Assembly (NCBI GenBank): GCA_020051175.1
Contig: JAGVJJ010000010.1
Span: 58,089-122,088, forward strand
Source: Bacteroidia bacterium
Lineage (GTDB): Bacteria; Bacteroidota; Bacteroidia; 2-12-FULL-35-15
DNA length: 64,000 nucleotides
Reading direction: 5' to 3'
Made by a program: the position numbers and the translations under genes. Below, piece by piece: positions 40,643 to 49,719 of this stretch; position 1 is the stretch's first letter, and each line of letters begins with the position of its first letter. A model generated the notes under the pieces. It saw only the letters and a list, made by a program, of their open reading frames with translations. It was not told the origin of the DNA and ran no database searches.

Positions 40643-41602
40643 TTAGCTTTCAATTAAAATAGTTGATACATCCTGGTTCCACACCAGTGAGGCAGCACCC
40701 AGGATAGCCACTTTATTTTCTTCCAGGTGCGAAGGCAGGATTTGAATTTTATTTTTATAAATGGTCAGCAGGTTTTTCTCAAAATGGCGTATGGTAGGCT
40801 CAAATAAAAGATTTTTGGCATTTGCAAGGCCACCAAACAGGAATATGGCTTTAGGACTGGTGTATGCAACACTGTTTGCCAGCGCGTGGCCCAGTATTTC
40901 GCCTGTAAATTCAAAAGCCCTTAAAGCCAGGGCATCCCCTTCACTTGCAGCTTTGCAAATATCAGCCGACTGCAATTTGTCCTTATCTTTTTCGAGCACA
41001 CTCTTCTCCCCCCTGCTTATCCAGTTATAAACTGTTCGTTTAATACCAGTTGCAGACACGTATGTTTCAAGGCAGCCCTTACGGCCGCAGCCGCAGGTCC
41101 TGCCATTACGTATCACCATTACGTGCCCCAGCTCTGCAGCCAGCCCATCGTGGCCATATATCAGCTGGCCATTGGAAACAATGCCGCTTCCAAGGCCGGT
41201 GCCAAGTGTTACAAAAATAAAATCACGTATTTTTTTTGCACCTCCAAAAAGCATTTCGCCTATGGCTGCTGCATTGGCATCGTTTGTAAGAATGCAAGGC
41301 ACACCAGTTTTCTGTTCAAACATACTGGCCAAAGGCACTATGCCCTGCCAGGGCAGGTTGGGCGCATATTCAATAGTACCTTTGTAAAAATTACCATTGG
41401 CCACACCAATTCCAATACCAATCAATTGATGATTAGGCTGCAGTAACCTCAGAATCCTTTTGGATAATTCTTCTACAAAATAAACAGGATCGGTAAAACC
41501 CTTTGTAGGAAGGCAGCCTACCTCGCTGCAAACACCTTGTTCATCCACAAGTCCGAACTTTGTGTTTGTACCACCTATATCAATGCCGGCTACGACTTTC
41601 AT
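40643..41602 (-). CDS. ROK family sugar kinase (glucokinase-like)
   Basis: With the start at MKVVAGIDIGG (41602) the protein is 319 residues. The N-terminal ATP-binding phosphate loop GIDIGGTNTKFG, the catalytic-region TNDANAAAIGE with its aspartate, and the zinc-binding CGCGRKGCLE motif of ROK proteins are all present. ROK kinases phosphorylate glucose or related sugars. It has no DNA-binding domain, so it is a kinase and not a repressor. The polyphosphate polymerase gene follows one base after its stop, so the two are co-translated; whether the kinase uses polyphosphate is unknown. Confidence 0.9.
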   Translation of the reverse strand: MKVVAGIDIGGTNTKFGLVDEQGVCSEVGCLPTKGFTDPVYFVEELSKRILRLLQPNHQLIGIGIGVANGNFYKGTIEYAPNLPWQGIVPLASMFEQKTGVPCILTNDANAAAIGEMLFGGAKKIRDFIFVTLGTGLGSGIVSNGQLIYGHDGLAAELGHVMVIRNGRTCGCGRKGCLETYVSATGIKRTVYNWISRGEKSVLEKDKDKLQSADICKAASEGDALALRAFEFTGEILGHALANSVAYTSPKAIFLFGGLANAKNLLFEPTIRHFEKNLLTIYKNKIQILPSHLEENKVAILGAASLVWNQDVSTILIES

Positions 41603-41644
41603 GATTAAAGCCAATAAATAGTTCTTTCAGGGTTTATTAACACG

Positions 41645-42022
41645 TTAACTAACGGCTTTATGCTGCTGTAACTCAATTTGCTGGATCAGGCTGAGCAGCG
41701 TATCAAACTGGATTGGCTTTTTAACAAAAAAGCCAAAGTTGATGTTCAGCTTTTTTAACATTTCATCTGCTTCACCCAGAGAGGACATAACAATTACGGG
41801 AGTGTCAAGCGACATGAAATTTTCCCGGATACTTAAAAAAGTAACACCGGAAATTATGGGCATCATCAGATCGCAGATGAGCAGGTCAAAATGATTGTCC
41901 ATAACCATGTCCACAGCTTTGCTCCCATTGCCTGCGGTTTTTACATTGTGGCCTTTGGCAGTTAATTTAAATGCCAGGGCCGTTAATGTAATTTCATCGT
42001 CTTCTATTATCAAGATATCCAT
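41645..42022 (-). CDS. Receiver-domain-only response regulator
   Basis: This 125-residue protein is a single CheY-like receiver domain: acidic pair EDDE at residues 7-10, phosphoacceptor Asp51 in ICDLMMP, the switch serine in VMSS and the lysine in FVKKPI near 102. There is no output domain, so it must act through a partner protein. No histidine kinase is adjacent; it lies downstream of the glycosyltransferase group. An exact AGGAGG site precedes the ATG by seven bases. Confidence 0.9.
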   Translation of the reverse strand: MDILIIEDDEITLTALAFKLTAKGHNVKTAGNGSKAVDMVMDNHFDLLICDLMMPIISGVTFLSIRENFMSLDTPVIVMSSLGEADEMLKKLNINFGFFVKKPIQFDTLLSLIQQIELQQHKAVS

Positions 42023-42029
42023 TTTATTT

Positions 42030-42035
42030 CCTCCT
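42030..42035 (-). promoter_or_regulatory. Perfect Shine-Dalgarno sequence of the response regulator gene
   Basis: AGGAGG on the minus strand, seven bases before the ATG at 42022. With the sigma factor gene this is one of two such sites noticed in the window. Confidence 0.7.
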
Positions 42036-42239
42036 ATATGTTTAATTAGAAAATTACTTTTTAGTCGGGGTTAACAGTTATATGATTGTGTTAAAAATGT
42101 GCTAAACATCCGTTTTTGAAGAACCACTTTGTATTGAATACCCATAGTTTATAAGCACTCTATGCAAAACTAATCCTGCAACCGTATTATTTATTTTAAT
42201 TTCGTCAGTCACTCTTTTCAAATCGCTTAAATACTCTAT

Positions 42240-42545
42240 TTAGTGGCTATCCGCAACCTTGGTTTCCCTTGATTTGTCAGATATCTTTTGTATGCCGGTT
42301 AAAAAGGTTTCAAGCTTTCGTTGCAGTTGAACACTATCTATAGTACCGGTTTTGTATTGCCCGAACAACTGCTGAATATAATGGGTACTGAATTTGACCA
42401 TGGGTGCGGGCTGACTTTCAAACAGTGTTTTGTATTCACCAAAATCGGAAGGGCTTACTTTCTCTATTGCCAGCACCATCCATGTGGAAAAAATGAGGCT
42501 GAAAACAAAAAACAAAGGCTTTAAAATAAATGTATAGTCTTTCAT
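42240..42545 (-). CDS. Small membrane-anchored protein after the glycosyltransferase
   Basis: This 101-residue protein has one N-terminal hydrophobic helix (FILKPLFFVFSLIFSTWMVLA, about residues 5-25) and a helical tail (about 30-100). It is not recognised. Its ATG is one base after the glycosyltransferase stop, which implies coupled translation and a role in the same membrane complex. A helper subunit is a guess. Confidence 0.65.
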   Translation of the reverse strand: MKDYTFILKPLFFVFSLIFSTWMVLAIEKVSPSDFGEYKTLFESQPAPMVKFSTHYIQQLFGQYKTGTIDSVQLQRKLETFLTGIQKISDKSRETKVADSH

Positions 42546-42546
42546 T

Positions 42547-44376
42547 TTATTGCTGATTTATGTTAGTTAATTCAAGTGGTTTCCAGTAGGCTGCACGAAC
42601 CATAATACTCAATGAAATGATATTGAAGATGCACCAGAATGTATTTGCTGCAAAACCTGAAGCGGTAGGATGTATCCCTCTCACTACAAGTATGGCATTA
42701 TAAATTATGCCTATAAGCGTTATTGCAATAATGATAAGGTGCGGCATAATATGCTGCATGTTTTTTCCGAATGCTTTTCCCTTTGGAGTTACATTGAACT
42801 TTACTTCTTTACCCCGTATAACCGATAGAAGGGCCATTAGCATGAACCAGAAGCTGGAGATGTAATATTGGTCCCCGCGTTTGGTGGAGATCCCCCAGCA
42901 CCCCAGCATTATGGTGAGTGTATTCATGATCTGGAATGGAAGAAAATATTTAAAAAAATCAAAACTATAAGCTGTAACCGGCAGGGACAGTGTAAAGAAG
43001 AATACAACAGGACTAAGCAGGAATACAAGGATCCAGAGCGGGGCAAAATACGACCAGATGGTAGTGAAATACGATATTTTCTGCCAGGTGGAAAGCCCTT
43101 TTTTGAAAACCGGGTTGTCGCGGAAAGCAATGTCGAGCGAGCCGGCTGCATAGCGCTGGTGCTGCTTTATCCAGCTGTCCAAATCCTGGGTTGACAGCAT
43201 TTTGCATTCTATATCCGGGTGCTGCACGCTTTCCCAACGGTTTTCCTTATCGGCATGAAGTACGATGGAAGTATAGATATCTTCAGAAGCATGGAATTTA
43301 AAAGGAATAATTTCCTGCTCCAGCACCAGCTTTTTTTTCTGAGCTTCAATGGTACGGTTATCGGCATGTTTGGTGATGAGCTCATCCTCCACCCTTTTTA
43401 TTTCGTGGGCAAAATCTTTTACAGCAAGGTTCATGATAGCTTCCCTGCGGTGGATAGAGCCTGCACCGCAGCAGAAGGCGGCATTGTAATAATTCCTTTT
43501 ACGAAGGATAACATCATAAAACAGGCGGGGATCATTCCCAAAAATGTCTTCGTTGATTTTTATTTTTCCAAAAACCGCATCCAGCCCTTTTCTCAGCGTT
43601 TTGTTCCTGATGTTGAAACGGGCAATGAAATGAACGCTTAGTTTTTCGGGCTCGCTGGTATCGTAAAACCATTGTGGAGTTTGCACCCAGGCCACACGTT
43701 CCCTGCGGAAGTAGCCGGTTGTATTTACCAAGAAATTCGGGAACGGACGGGTGTCGGCATCTAAAATGGCAAAAAGATCACCCGTTGTGTGATCCAATGC
43801 ATTTTTGAGGTTTCCGGCTTTGTAGCCTTTGTTGTGTTCCCTTATTTTATACTCTACTCCTTCCTGTTCGGCTACCACCTTCATGTTTTCTTTTGCCGGG
43901 TCACGGCCATCCCTCCTGCCATCGTCAAGAACATGGATTTTTATCTCCACATCGGGATAAGGATATATCATTTTTTTTGCATCAATTATGCTCAGCCGCA
44001 CCAGCTCCACATCTTCATTGTAGGTAGCAATAAAAACATCGATTTTTACCGGCCTGTCCGGCCGGCCTTGTAAATCTTCAATCTCCGAAAGGTAACGGAC
44101 AGGTGGGGTTTTAGGAGGATCTTTATACGACCAGAAATTGACCACCACCAGAATGGTGCTTACAAAGCTCAATGTTTCTGCCACCACCAGCGGTATGGCA
44201 AACCAAAGCGCATCAGGGTTAAGCGAATATCGCCACCTCCAGTTGAGATAGGCAATACCCAGCACAATGGTAACAATACCAAAAAACTGGAACAAAATTG
44301 TTCTGTATTTATTATCGGATATAGCCGGATACGGCTTTCTATCCTCAAATTTTTCAAAATAAAATTGATTCGCCAC
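42547..44376 (-). CDS. Cellulose-synthase-like membrane glycosyltransferase (GT2)
   Basis: This 609-residue protein has two N-terminal helices (about 27-75), a GT2 catalytic domain, and about five C-terminal helices. The catalytic set reads in order: IATYNED, VLDDGRRD, the DAD motif in AILDADTRP, the SED motif in FHASEDIYTS, and QHQRY near residue 405, where the usual Q-x-x-R-W of processive synthases has Tyr for Trp. It should extend and export a beta-linked polysaccharide. No PilZ domain is present, so direct cyclic di-GMP control is not evident. It follows the STAS gene by 13 bases. Confidence 0.88.
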   Translation of the reverse strand: MANQFYFEKFEDRKPYPAISDNKYRTILFQFFGIVTIVLGIAYLNWRWRYSLNPDALWFAIPLVVAETLSFVSTILVVVNFWSYKDPPKTPPVRYLSEIEDLQGRPDRPVKIDVFIATYNEDVELVRLSIIDAKKMIYPYPDVEIKIHVLDDGRRDGRDPAKENMKVVAEQEGVEYKIREHNKGYKAGNLKNALDHTTGDLFAILDADTRPFPNFLVNTTGYFRRERVAWVQTPQWFYDTSEPEKLSVHFIARFNIRNKTLRKGLDAVFGKIKINEDIFGNDPRLFYDVILRKRNYYNAAFCCGAGSIHRREAIMNLAVKDFAHEIKRVEDELITKHADNRTIEAQKKKLVLEQEIIPFKFHASEDIYTSIVLHADKENRWESVQHPDIECKMLSTQDLDSWIKQHQRYAAGSLDIAFRDNPVFKKGLSTWQKISYFTTIWSYFAPLWILVFLLSPVVFFFTLSLPVTAYSFDFFKYFLPFQIMNTLTIMLGCWGISTKRGDQYYISSFWFMLMALLSVIRGKEVKFNVTPKGKAFGKNMQHIMPHLIIIAITLIGIIYNAILVVRGIHPTASGFAANTFWCIFNIISLSIMVRAAYWKPLELTNINQQ

Positions 44377-44389
44377 CCACTAATGAATT

Positions 44390-44815
44390 TTATGAAAAAT
44401 GAAAAACCGAATCCAGGCCCATGGAGATAAACTTGTTCTTGATGTTTTCTTTCACATTCACAAATTTTACCTCAATGCCTTCTTTCAACAGGTCTTTTAG
44501 TATATCGATCAGGTTTGCAATGCCTGTATTATTTATAAAACTTACATTCTTGAAATCAAAGTACTGCACCCCCTGAACATACATACCCGAAAGCGCACTG
44601 GTAACATAATGCCCCCTCAGCTGAAAAATTTCCTCTGGCTTAACTCCCTCATGGCCTGTTGAAGTATCCTTGGCTGTGGCATTTTTTTTTGCACTGTTGA
44701 TTGTATCGTCCAGCACCTGGCTGTTTTGGTTTGTTTCCATCGAAACATTAATTACCGGAATAACATCTGGATGTGTATCGCTGGTTTCCAGTGTTGCATC
44801 TGTGATCGTTTCCAT
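44390..44815 (-). CDS. STAS domain protein
   Basis: The start is uncertain. METITDATLE (44815) gives 141 residues and a sensible N-terminus; the track start at 44971 would add 52 unlikely residues. The first 40-50 residues are low-complexity and the C-terminal part (about 55-141) is a STAS domain with FDFKNVSFINNTGIANLID and VKFVNVKENIKNKFISMGLD, as in anti-sigma-antagonist proteins. It may regulate the glycosyltransferase directly downstream, together with the receiver protein in the same group. Confidence 0.75.
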   Translation of the reverse strand: METITDATLETSDTHPDVIPVINVSMETNQNSQVLDDTINSAKKNATAKDTSTGHEGVKPEEIFQLRGHYVTSALSGMYVQGVQYFDFKNVSFINNTGIANLIDILKDLLKEGIEVKFVNVKENIKNKFISMGLDSVFHFS

Positions 44816-44992
44816 AGTTTGTTTAATGCTTATTGCTTTTTCTATAACAAAGCTATAACAGCCGTACAGGACCTGTTGTAATTTTCGTTCATTACATATT
44901 TCCGGTAGCTGAATCAGAAAAATCACAGGTATGTACCTCGGGGCAAGCTCCGAACCCTTATTCCGCCCCAAGGAGGGGGGGTATTATACCTT

Positions 44993-45059
44993 CCGCCCCT
45001 GGCGGGATTGTTCGACTTGCAATTTTCACTGCTCCGCCTCTGGCGGATTGCAAAAATTG
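44993..45059. repeat. G/C-rich palindromes between STAS and pheT
   Basis: Two small palindromes of the form CCGCC-n3-GGCGG (44993-45005 and 45033-45047). The second lies inside a longer hairpin with CAATTTT/AAAATTG arms (45020-45059). The 341 bases between the STAS start and pheT hold these, the pheT -7 element and no gene. Confidence 0.6.
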
Positions 45060-45118
45060 AGTCTCACAAATAAAGCCCGGTTTTATCCGGCCATACCTGC
45101 TGTTCATGATTATTTTAG

Positions 45119-45126
45119 TATGTTTG
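45119..45126 (+). promoter_or_regulatory. -7 element of pheT
   Basis: TATGTTTG matches TAnnTTTG and ends 30 bases before the ATG at 45157. Confidence 0.55.
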
Positions 45127-45156
45127 CAGAAGTAATAAATAGAGCAAAAATTCAAA

Positions 45157-47670
45157 ATGAAAATATCGTATAACTGGTTAAAGAATTATATAAAAACCGA
45201 CCTGCCTGCCACCGCCATTGGTGAACTGTTAACAGGCTGCGGACTAGAGGTTGAAAGCATTGATAAGTTTGAAACGCTGAAGGGCAGCCTTAACGGGCTT
45301 GTGGTAGGTGAAGTAAAAACCAGGGAAAAGCATCCTGATGCCGACCGTTTGAGCGTAACAACGGTAGACGTTGGCACAGGAACATTACTGAACATTGTGT
45401 GCGGGGCGGCCAATGTAGCAGCAGGACAAAAAGTGATTGTTGCCACCATTGGGGCTAAGCTGTACCCAACAGCAGGTGAACCTTTTGAGATAAAAAAATC
45501 AAAAATACGCGGACAGTTATCGGAAGGGATGATTTGTGCCGAGGACGAGATTGGAACCGGTACATCACATGAAGGGATTATGGTGCTGGATGCAGATGCC
45601 ACTATTGGTATACCCGTTAAAGATTATTTTGCAAGTAAAGATGGCTATCCAAAAGCGGAAGAAGATTTTATTTTTGAAATAGGGCTTACCCCTAACCGTG
45701 CTGATGCAGCTTCGCATGTGGGCGTGGCCCGCGACCTGGTAGCCGTTTTAAATTGCCAGGCAGCAATAGATCAAAAAACAGCGGCCACACAGGCAGAACT
45801 GGCTTTGTCGTTACAACTGCCGCAGGTAAACACTTTTAAAGCCGACAATAACGATTTGCCGATAAAAGTTGTAGTGGAGGATGCAGAGGCTTGTCCGCGC
45901 TATTCCGGACTTACCATTACCGGGGTAAAAGTTACAGATTCCCCTGAATGGCTGAAAAACAGGCTGAAGTCCATTGGCGTGCGACCAATCAACAATATTG
46001 TTGACATTACGAATTACGTATTGCACGAGCTCGGTCAGCCGATGCACGCTTTTGATGCTGATAAAATAAAAGGCGGCAAAGTAATAGTTAAAAAGCTGGC
46101 CGATAAAACAAAGTTTAAAACCCTGGATGATGTGGAGCGTGAACTGTCGGGCGAAGATTTGATGATATGCTCTGCCGGGGACAAACCGGGCGAAGCCATT
46201 CCTATGTGCATTGCGGGTGTGTTTGGCGGCAGTGAGTCGGGCATTACGGAAAAAACCACTTCCGTATTCCTGGAAAGTGCTTATTTCAGCTCTACCTCCA
46301 TTCGTAAATCTTCCAAGCGCCACAGTCTTAAAACAGACGCGTCTTTCCGTTTTGAGAGAGGAACCGATCCTAACATTACCGTTTATGCACTGAAGCGTGC
46401 TGCTCTCCTTATAAAGGAGATTGCCGGTGGCACTATTTCATCGGAAGTTGTAGATGTTTATCCTAAAAAAATAAGCCATTTCAAAGTGCCGTTTTCATTT
46501 GAGAATTGCAACAACCTGATAGGAAAACGCATTGATTTAAAGATAGTTAAAAGCATCCTGCTCTCTCTTGACATTGTAATTGAACATGAAGGCACAGATG
46601 CCCTGCTGCTTTCCATACCGCCCTTTAAAGTGGATGTGCAGCGCGAGCAGGATGTGGTGGAAGAAGTGCTGAGGATATACGGTTACAATAAAATTGAAAT
46701 CCCAACCAGCCTTAACTCTTCCATACAGTATGCTGAGAAACCAGACAAAGAAAAACTGCAAAATGTTGTTTCTGAACTACTTAGCAATAATGGATTTTCT
46801 GAAACCATGTGCCTGTCGCTTACCAAAGGTGAATATTCCGAAAAGCTTCCGTCATTAAATGCTGCCCATAATGTGGCCATGATGAACCCCCTGAGCAGCG
46901 ACTTGAATGTGCTGCGCCAGACTTTGCTTTTCAGCGGATTGGAAACCATTGCCTACAACATCAATCGTAGAAATGCGGATTTAAGGTTGTACGAATTTGG
47001 GAAAACGTATATGTCCATCCCGAATGGCGACACAAAAAAATACACCGAAACCAAACATTTGTCGTTGTTCGTTACCGGCCGCAAACAGGACGAAGGCTGG
47101 AACGCTAAAAATGATGCAGTAACCTTTTACAGCATAAAAGGTTATGTAAAAGCCATCCTGGATCGTTTGGGACTGGATAATTGCTCCCTGGCAGAATGCA
47201 AAGGCGATATTTTTTCCCAGGGTTTAAGCTTCAGCCGGAATAAAAAAGTGCTGGTAGAATTCGGGGCGGTTTCAAAAGCGCTGTTGAAGGTGATGGATAT
47301 AAAACAGGAAGTGTTTTATGCCGATTTTAAATGGGATAATGTTATTGAAAGCCTGAAAAAAATAACGGTTATGTACCAGGAAGTACCTAAGTTCCCGGAA
47401 GTAAGGCGGGATTTGGCTCTTTTAATCGATAAGGCGGTGAAATTTGAGCAGCTGGAGCAACTGGCTTACCAATCGGAAAAGAGTCTCCTGAAGGCTGTAA
47501 ACCTGTTTGACGTGTACGAGGGCGATAAGCTGCCAGCAGGTAAAAAATCCTATGCCCTAAGTTTTACTTTGCAGGATGAAAATGCTACGCTGACGGATAA
47601 GCAGATTGAGAAAATTATGGAGAAGCTGGTGAAGGCGTACCAGGAAAAGGCTGGGGCGGAGATTAGGTAA
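45157..47670 (+). CDS. pheT: Phenylalanine-tRNA ligase beta subunit
   Basis: This 837-residue protein is the full-length beta subunit. A tRNA-binding domain (about residues 40-150, VGEVKTREKHPDADRL, GQLSEGMICAEDE) is followed by the B3/4 editing domain, with ITNYVLHELGQPMHAFD and FRFERGTDPN. The B5 domain comes next, then a catalytic-like core (EVLRIYGYNKIEIP) and a C-terminal anticodon-binding FDX-ACB domain (FPEVRRDLALLID). It works with PheS in a heterotetramer to charge tRNA-Phe. pheS is not adjacent. Confidence 0.97.
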   Translation: MKISYNWLKNYIKTDLPATAIGELLTGCGLEVESIDKFETLKGSLNGLVVGEVKTREKHPDADRLSVTTVDVGTGTLLNIVCGAANVAAGQKVIVATIGAKLYPTAGEPFEIKKSKIRGQLSEGMICAEDEIGTGTSHEGIMVLDADATIGIPVKDYFASKDGYPKAEEDFIFEIGLTPNRADAASHVGVARDLVAVLNCQAAIDQKTAATQAELALSLQLPQVNTFKADNNDLPIKVVVEDAEACPRYSGLTITGVKVTDSPEWLKNRLKSIGVRPINNIVDITNYVLHELGQPMHAFDADKIKGGKVIVKKLADKTKFKTLDDVERELSGEDLMICSAGDKPGEAIPMCIAGVFGGSESGITEKTTSVFLESAYFSSTSIRKSSKRHSLKTDASFRFERGTDPNITVYALKRAALLIKEIAGGTISSEVVDVYPKKISHFKVPFSFENCNNLIGKRIDLKIVKSILLSLDIVIEHEGTDALLLSIPPFKVDVQREQDVVEEVLRIYGYNKIEIPTSLNSSIQYAEKPDKEKLQNVVSELLSNNGFSETMCLSLTKGEYSEKLPSLNAAHNVAMMNPLSSDLNVLRQTLLFSGLETIAYNINRRNADLRLYEFGKTYMSIPNGDTKKYTETKHLSLFVTGRKQDEGWNAKNDAVTFYSIKGYVKAILDRLGLDNCSLAECKGDIFSQGLSFSRNKKVLVEFGAVSKALLKVMDIKQEVFYADFKWDNVIESLKKITVMYQEVPKFPEVRRDLALLIDKAVKFEQLEQLAYQSEKSLLKAVNLFDVYEGDKLPAGKKSYALSFTLQDENATLTDKQIEKIMEKLVKAYQEKAGAEIR

Positions 47671-47872
47671 ATATTTTAAAAAATTGTACTAATCAAAAAA
47701 TTGCGTAATTATAAAAATCATTAGTTTAATATCTAACTTATCCTTTTTGTTTGATAAGGTTAATATGTGAGTTAGCCGTCATTGTAAAAAGACCATAGTG
47801 GTTTAGCTAGACAATTTCTCCTGACGATAAAAAATAAAATGACCTAAAAAATTGCTAAATTTGGCAGTAAAC

Positions 47873-48751
47873 ATGGACAAAAATAATAATCAACCTCTAG
47901 CAGAAGTTTTTGGATTTCCCATTGATAATGAAACTGATAGAGCAAAACGATACAGAAAAAATAAGCTCTGTCCGTATAACAATATAGTCTCAAATTGTAC
48001 CAAAAACAGTATTGAGTTTCCTTTGGGGGTTTGTAGTCTTAACCACAAAGGAAAACCAGTAGTCATATGCCCTATAAGATTTCGAGAAGATTGGACAATT
48101 ATCAGTGATGTTGCGAGCTTCATTTTTAAAGATAAAACCACTTGGACACACGTTGGCGAAGTCAGACTCAAAGATAAACACGGTAAATCAGCCGGAAACA
48201 TTGACTATGTTTTGGTTTCTTATGACAGTACAGGTCGTGTACTTGACTTTGGATCACTTGAAGTCCAGTCGGTTTATATTTCGGGTAATTTAACAGGCCC
48301 ATTTACGGCATATCTTGAAAAACCAAAACCATCTTTCACTTGGACGCAAGCTTTTAAATATCCCAAACCCGACTATTTATCTTCTTCAAGGAAAAGACTT
48401 ATCCCACAAATCATTGCCAAAGGATCGATTTTAAAACAGTGGAATAAAAAACAAGCGGTTGCATTACAGACCACATTTTACAACACATTACCTCCGCTGC
48501 CAGAATGCGATAAATCAAAGGCCGATTTCGCTTTCTTTTTATATGACCTTGTTCCGGACAAGAAAACAAAAACCTTGTTGCTTAGATTACAGCGAATTGT
48601 TTATACCAAGTTTATAGACGCGTTAGAACAGATTGCAAAGTTTGAAGCAGGGTCAATAACCGAATTCACTGATCTTTTACAGAAAAAACTCGACACAAAA
48701 CTTTCTGGTAATTCTGACGCTACTAACCTCGAAAATATTGTCGTAGAATGA
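47873..48751 (+). CDS. NotI-like type II restriction endonuclease
   Basis: The ATG at 47873 gives 292 residues; the track begins with a TTG seven codons earlier. It matches the NotI family. Four cysteines in the N-terminal third (LCPYN, SNCTK, GVCSL, VICPI) fit the Fe-binding Cys4 site of NotI, and the GNIDYVL ... GSLEVQ pair supplies the Asp and the E-x-Q of a PD-(D/E)xK-type active site. It would cut double-stranded DNA at a specific site. Its stop overlaps the adenine methyltransferase start by an ATGA junction, so they form one restriction-modification operon. The genes are more A/T-rich than pheT, suggesting transfer. Confidence 0.82.
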   Translation: MDKNNNQPLAEVFGFPIDNETDRAKRYRKNKLCPYNNIVSNCTKNSIEFPLGVCSLNHKGKPVVICPIRFREDWTIISDVASFIFKDKTTWTHVGEVRLKDKHGKSAGNIDYVLVSYDSTGRVLDFGSLEVQSVYISGNLTGPFTAYLEKPKPSFTWTQAFKYPKPDYLSSSRKRLIPQIIAKGSILKQWNKKQAVALQTTFYNTLPPLPECDKSKADFAFFLYDLVPDKKTKTLLLRLQRIVYTKFIDALEQIAKFEAGSITEFTDLLQKKLDTKLSGNSDATNLENIVVE

Positions 48752-49638
48752 TAAACCAACAAATGACAATGTTTGAGATTTCAGAACACAAAAATGAACG
48801 TGTTGTAAATATTGCGTCCGTACCCCAACGTAGTCCATTCCGTTATCCTGGCGGCAAGACCTGGCTTATTCCAACCATTCGTCAATGGTTGAAACAAGGT
48901 GCGCCTCCCCCTTTGCTAATTGAACCTTTTGCAGGCGGGGGCATTGTTAGTCTGACTGCTGCTTTTGAAAAACTGGCAGACCATATTACAATGGTTGAAA
49001 TGGATGAAGAAATAGCTGCAGTTTGGGAAATAATTTTAAACGGCAAGAACAAATGGCTTGCTGATAAAATATTTTCTTTTGACCTTACCCATGAGAATGT
49101 TAAAGCAGAATTGGACAAACCAAACAAATTGCTCCAAGACATTGCATTCTGTACTATTTTAAAAAATAGAGTTTTTCACGGTGGAATATTAGCGAAAGGA
49201 TCAGGGATGATCAAAAATGGAGAGAATGGCAAGGGCCTTTCTTCTCGTTGGTATCCTAAAACATTACACGACAGGATTCGCGCTATTGAATACGTCAAAA
49301 ATAAAATTGACTTTATTTCCGGAGACGCATTCGAAATTTTAGAACAAAACAAAAATAACAACCAAGCATTTTTTTTTATAGATCCTCCCTATACTATTGC
49401 AGGTAAACGTTTATATACATACTTCGACATAGACCACGAAAAGCTATTCCAGTTGACCGCCAAGCTTAAAGGGAAGTTTATGTTAACCTATGACGATACA
49501 AGAGAAATTAGGCAACTTGCTGATAAGTATGACTTGCAATACAGAACAATTCCAATGAAGACAACTCATCATTTAAAAAAGAATGAAATCATTATTTCCG
49601 ACAATTTTATTTGGTGGACAGGAAGCAACGATCGGTAA
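48748..49638 (+). CDS. DNA N6-adenine methyltransferase (Dam/D12 class)
   Basis: This 296-residue protein has the D12-class order of motifs: motif X FRYPGGK (about residue 28), motif I IEPFAGGGIVSL for S-adenosylmethionine, and motif IV DPPY near residue 213. This class methylates the N6 of adenine. It overlaps the NotI-like endonuclease gene by four bases and so is probably its protecting partner. The track start is the natural one, though MTMFEISEHK is a possible later start. The target sequence must contain an adenine. Confidence 0.9.
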   Translation: MINQQMTMFEISEHKNERVVNIASVPQRSPFRYPGGKTWLIPTIRQWLKQGAPPPLLIEPFAGGGIVSLTAAFEKLADHITMVEMDEEIAAVWEIILNGKNKWLADKIFSFDLTHENVKAELDKPNKLLQDIAFCTILKNRVFHGGILAKGSGMIKNGENGKGLSSRWYPKTLHDRIRAIEYVKNKIDFISGDAFEILEQNKNNNQAFFFIDPPYTIAGKRLYTYFDIDHEKLFQLTAKLKGKFMLTYDDTREIRQLADKYDLQYRTIPMKTTHHLKKNEIIISDNFIWWTGSNDR

Positions 49639-49719
49639 CAGCTCCCTTAGGCACTAGACTATCGCGCTGCATTGTGTGCATGGGCTCAGTGACATAAATA
49701 ACAGCAGAAAACAAACCCA

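Noticed and set aside
42868-43641. Long plus-strand ORFs opposite the glycosyltransferase gene
   Set aside because: They are antisense shadows; the minus-strand frame has the full set of GT2 motifs.
44960-45060. G/C-rich run before pheT as a tRNA or T-box leader
   Set aside because: No cloverleaf, T-arm sequence or T-box consensus can be drawn; the run is better described as small palindromes.
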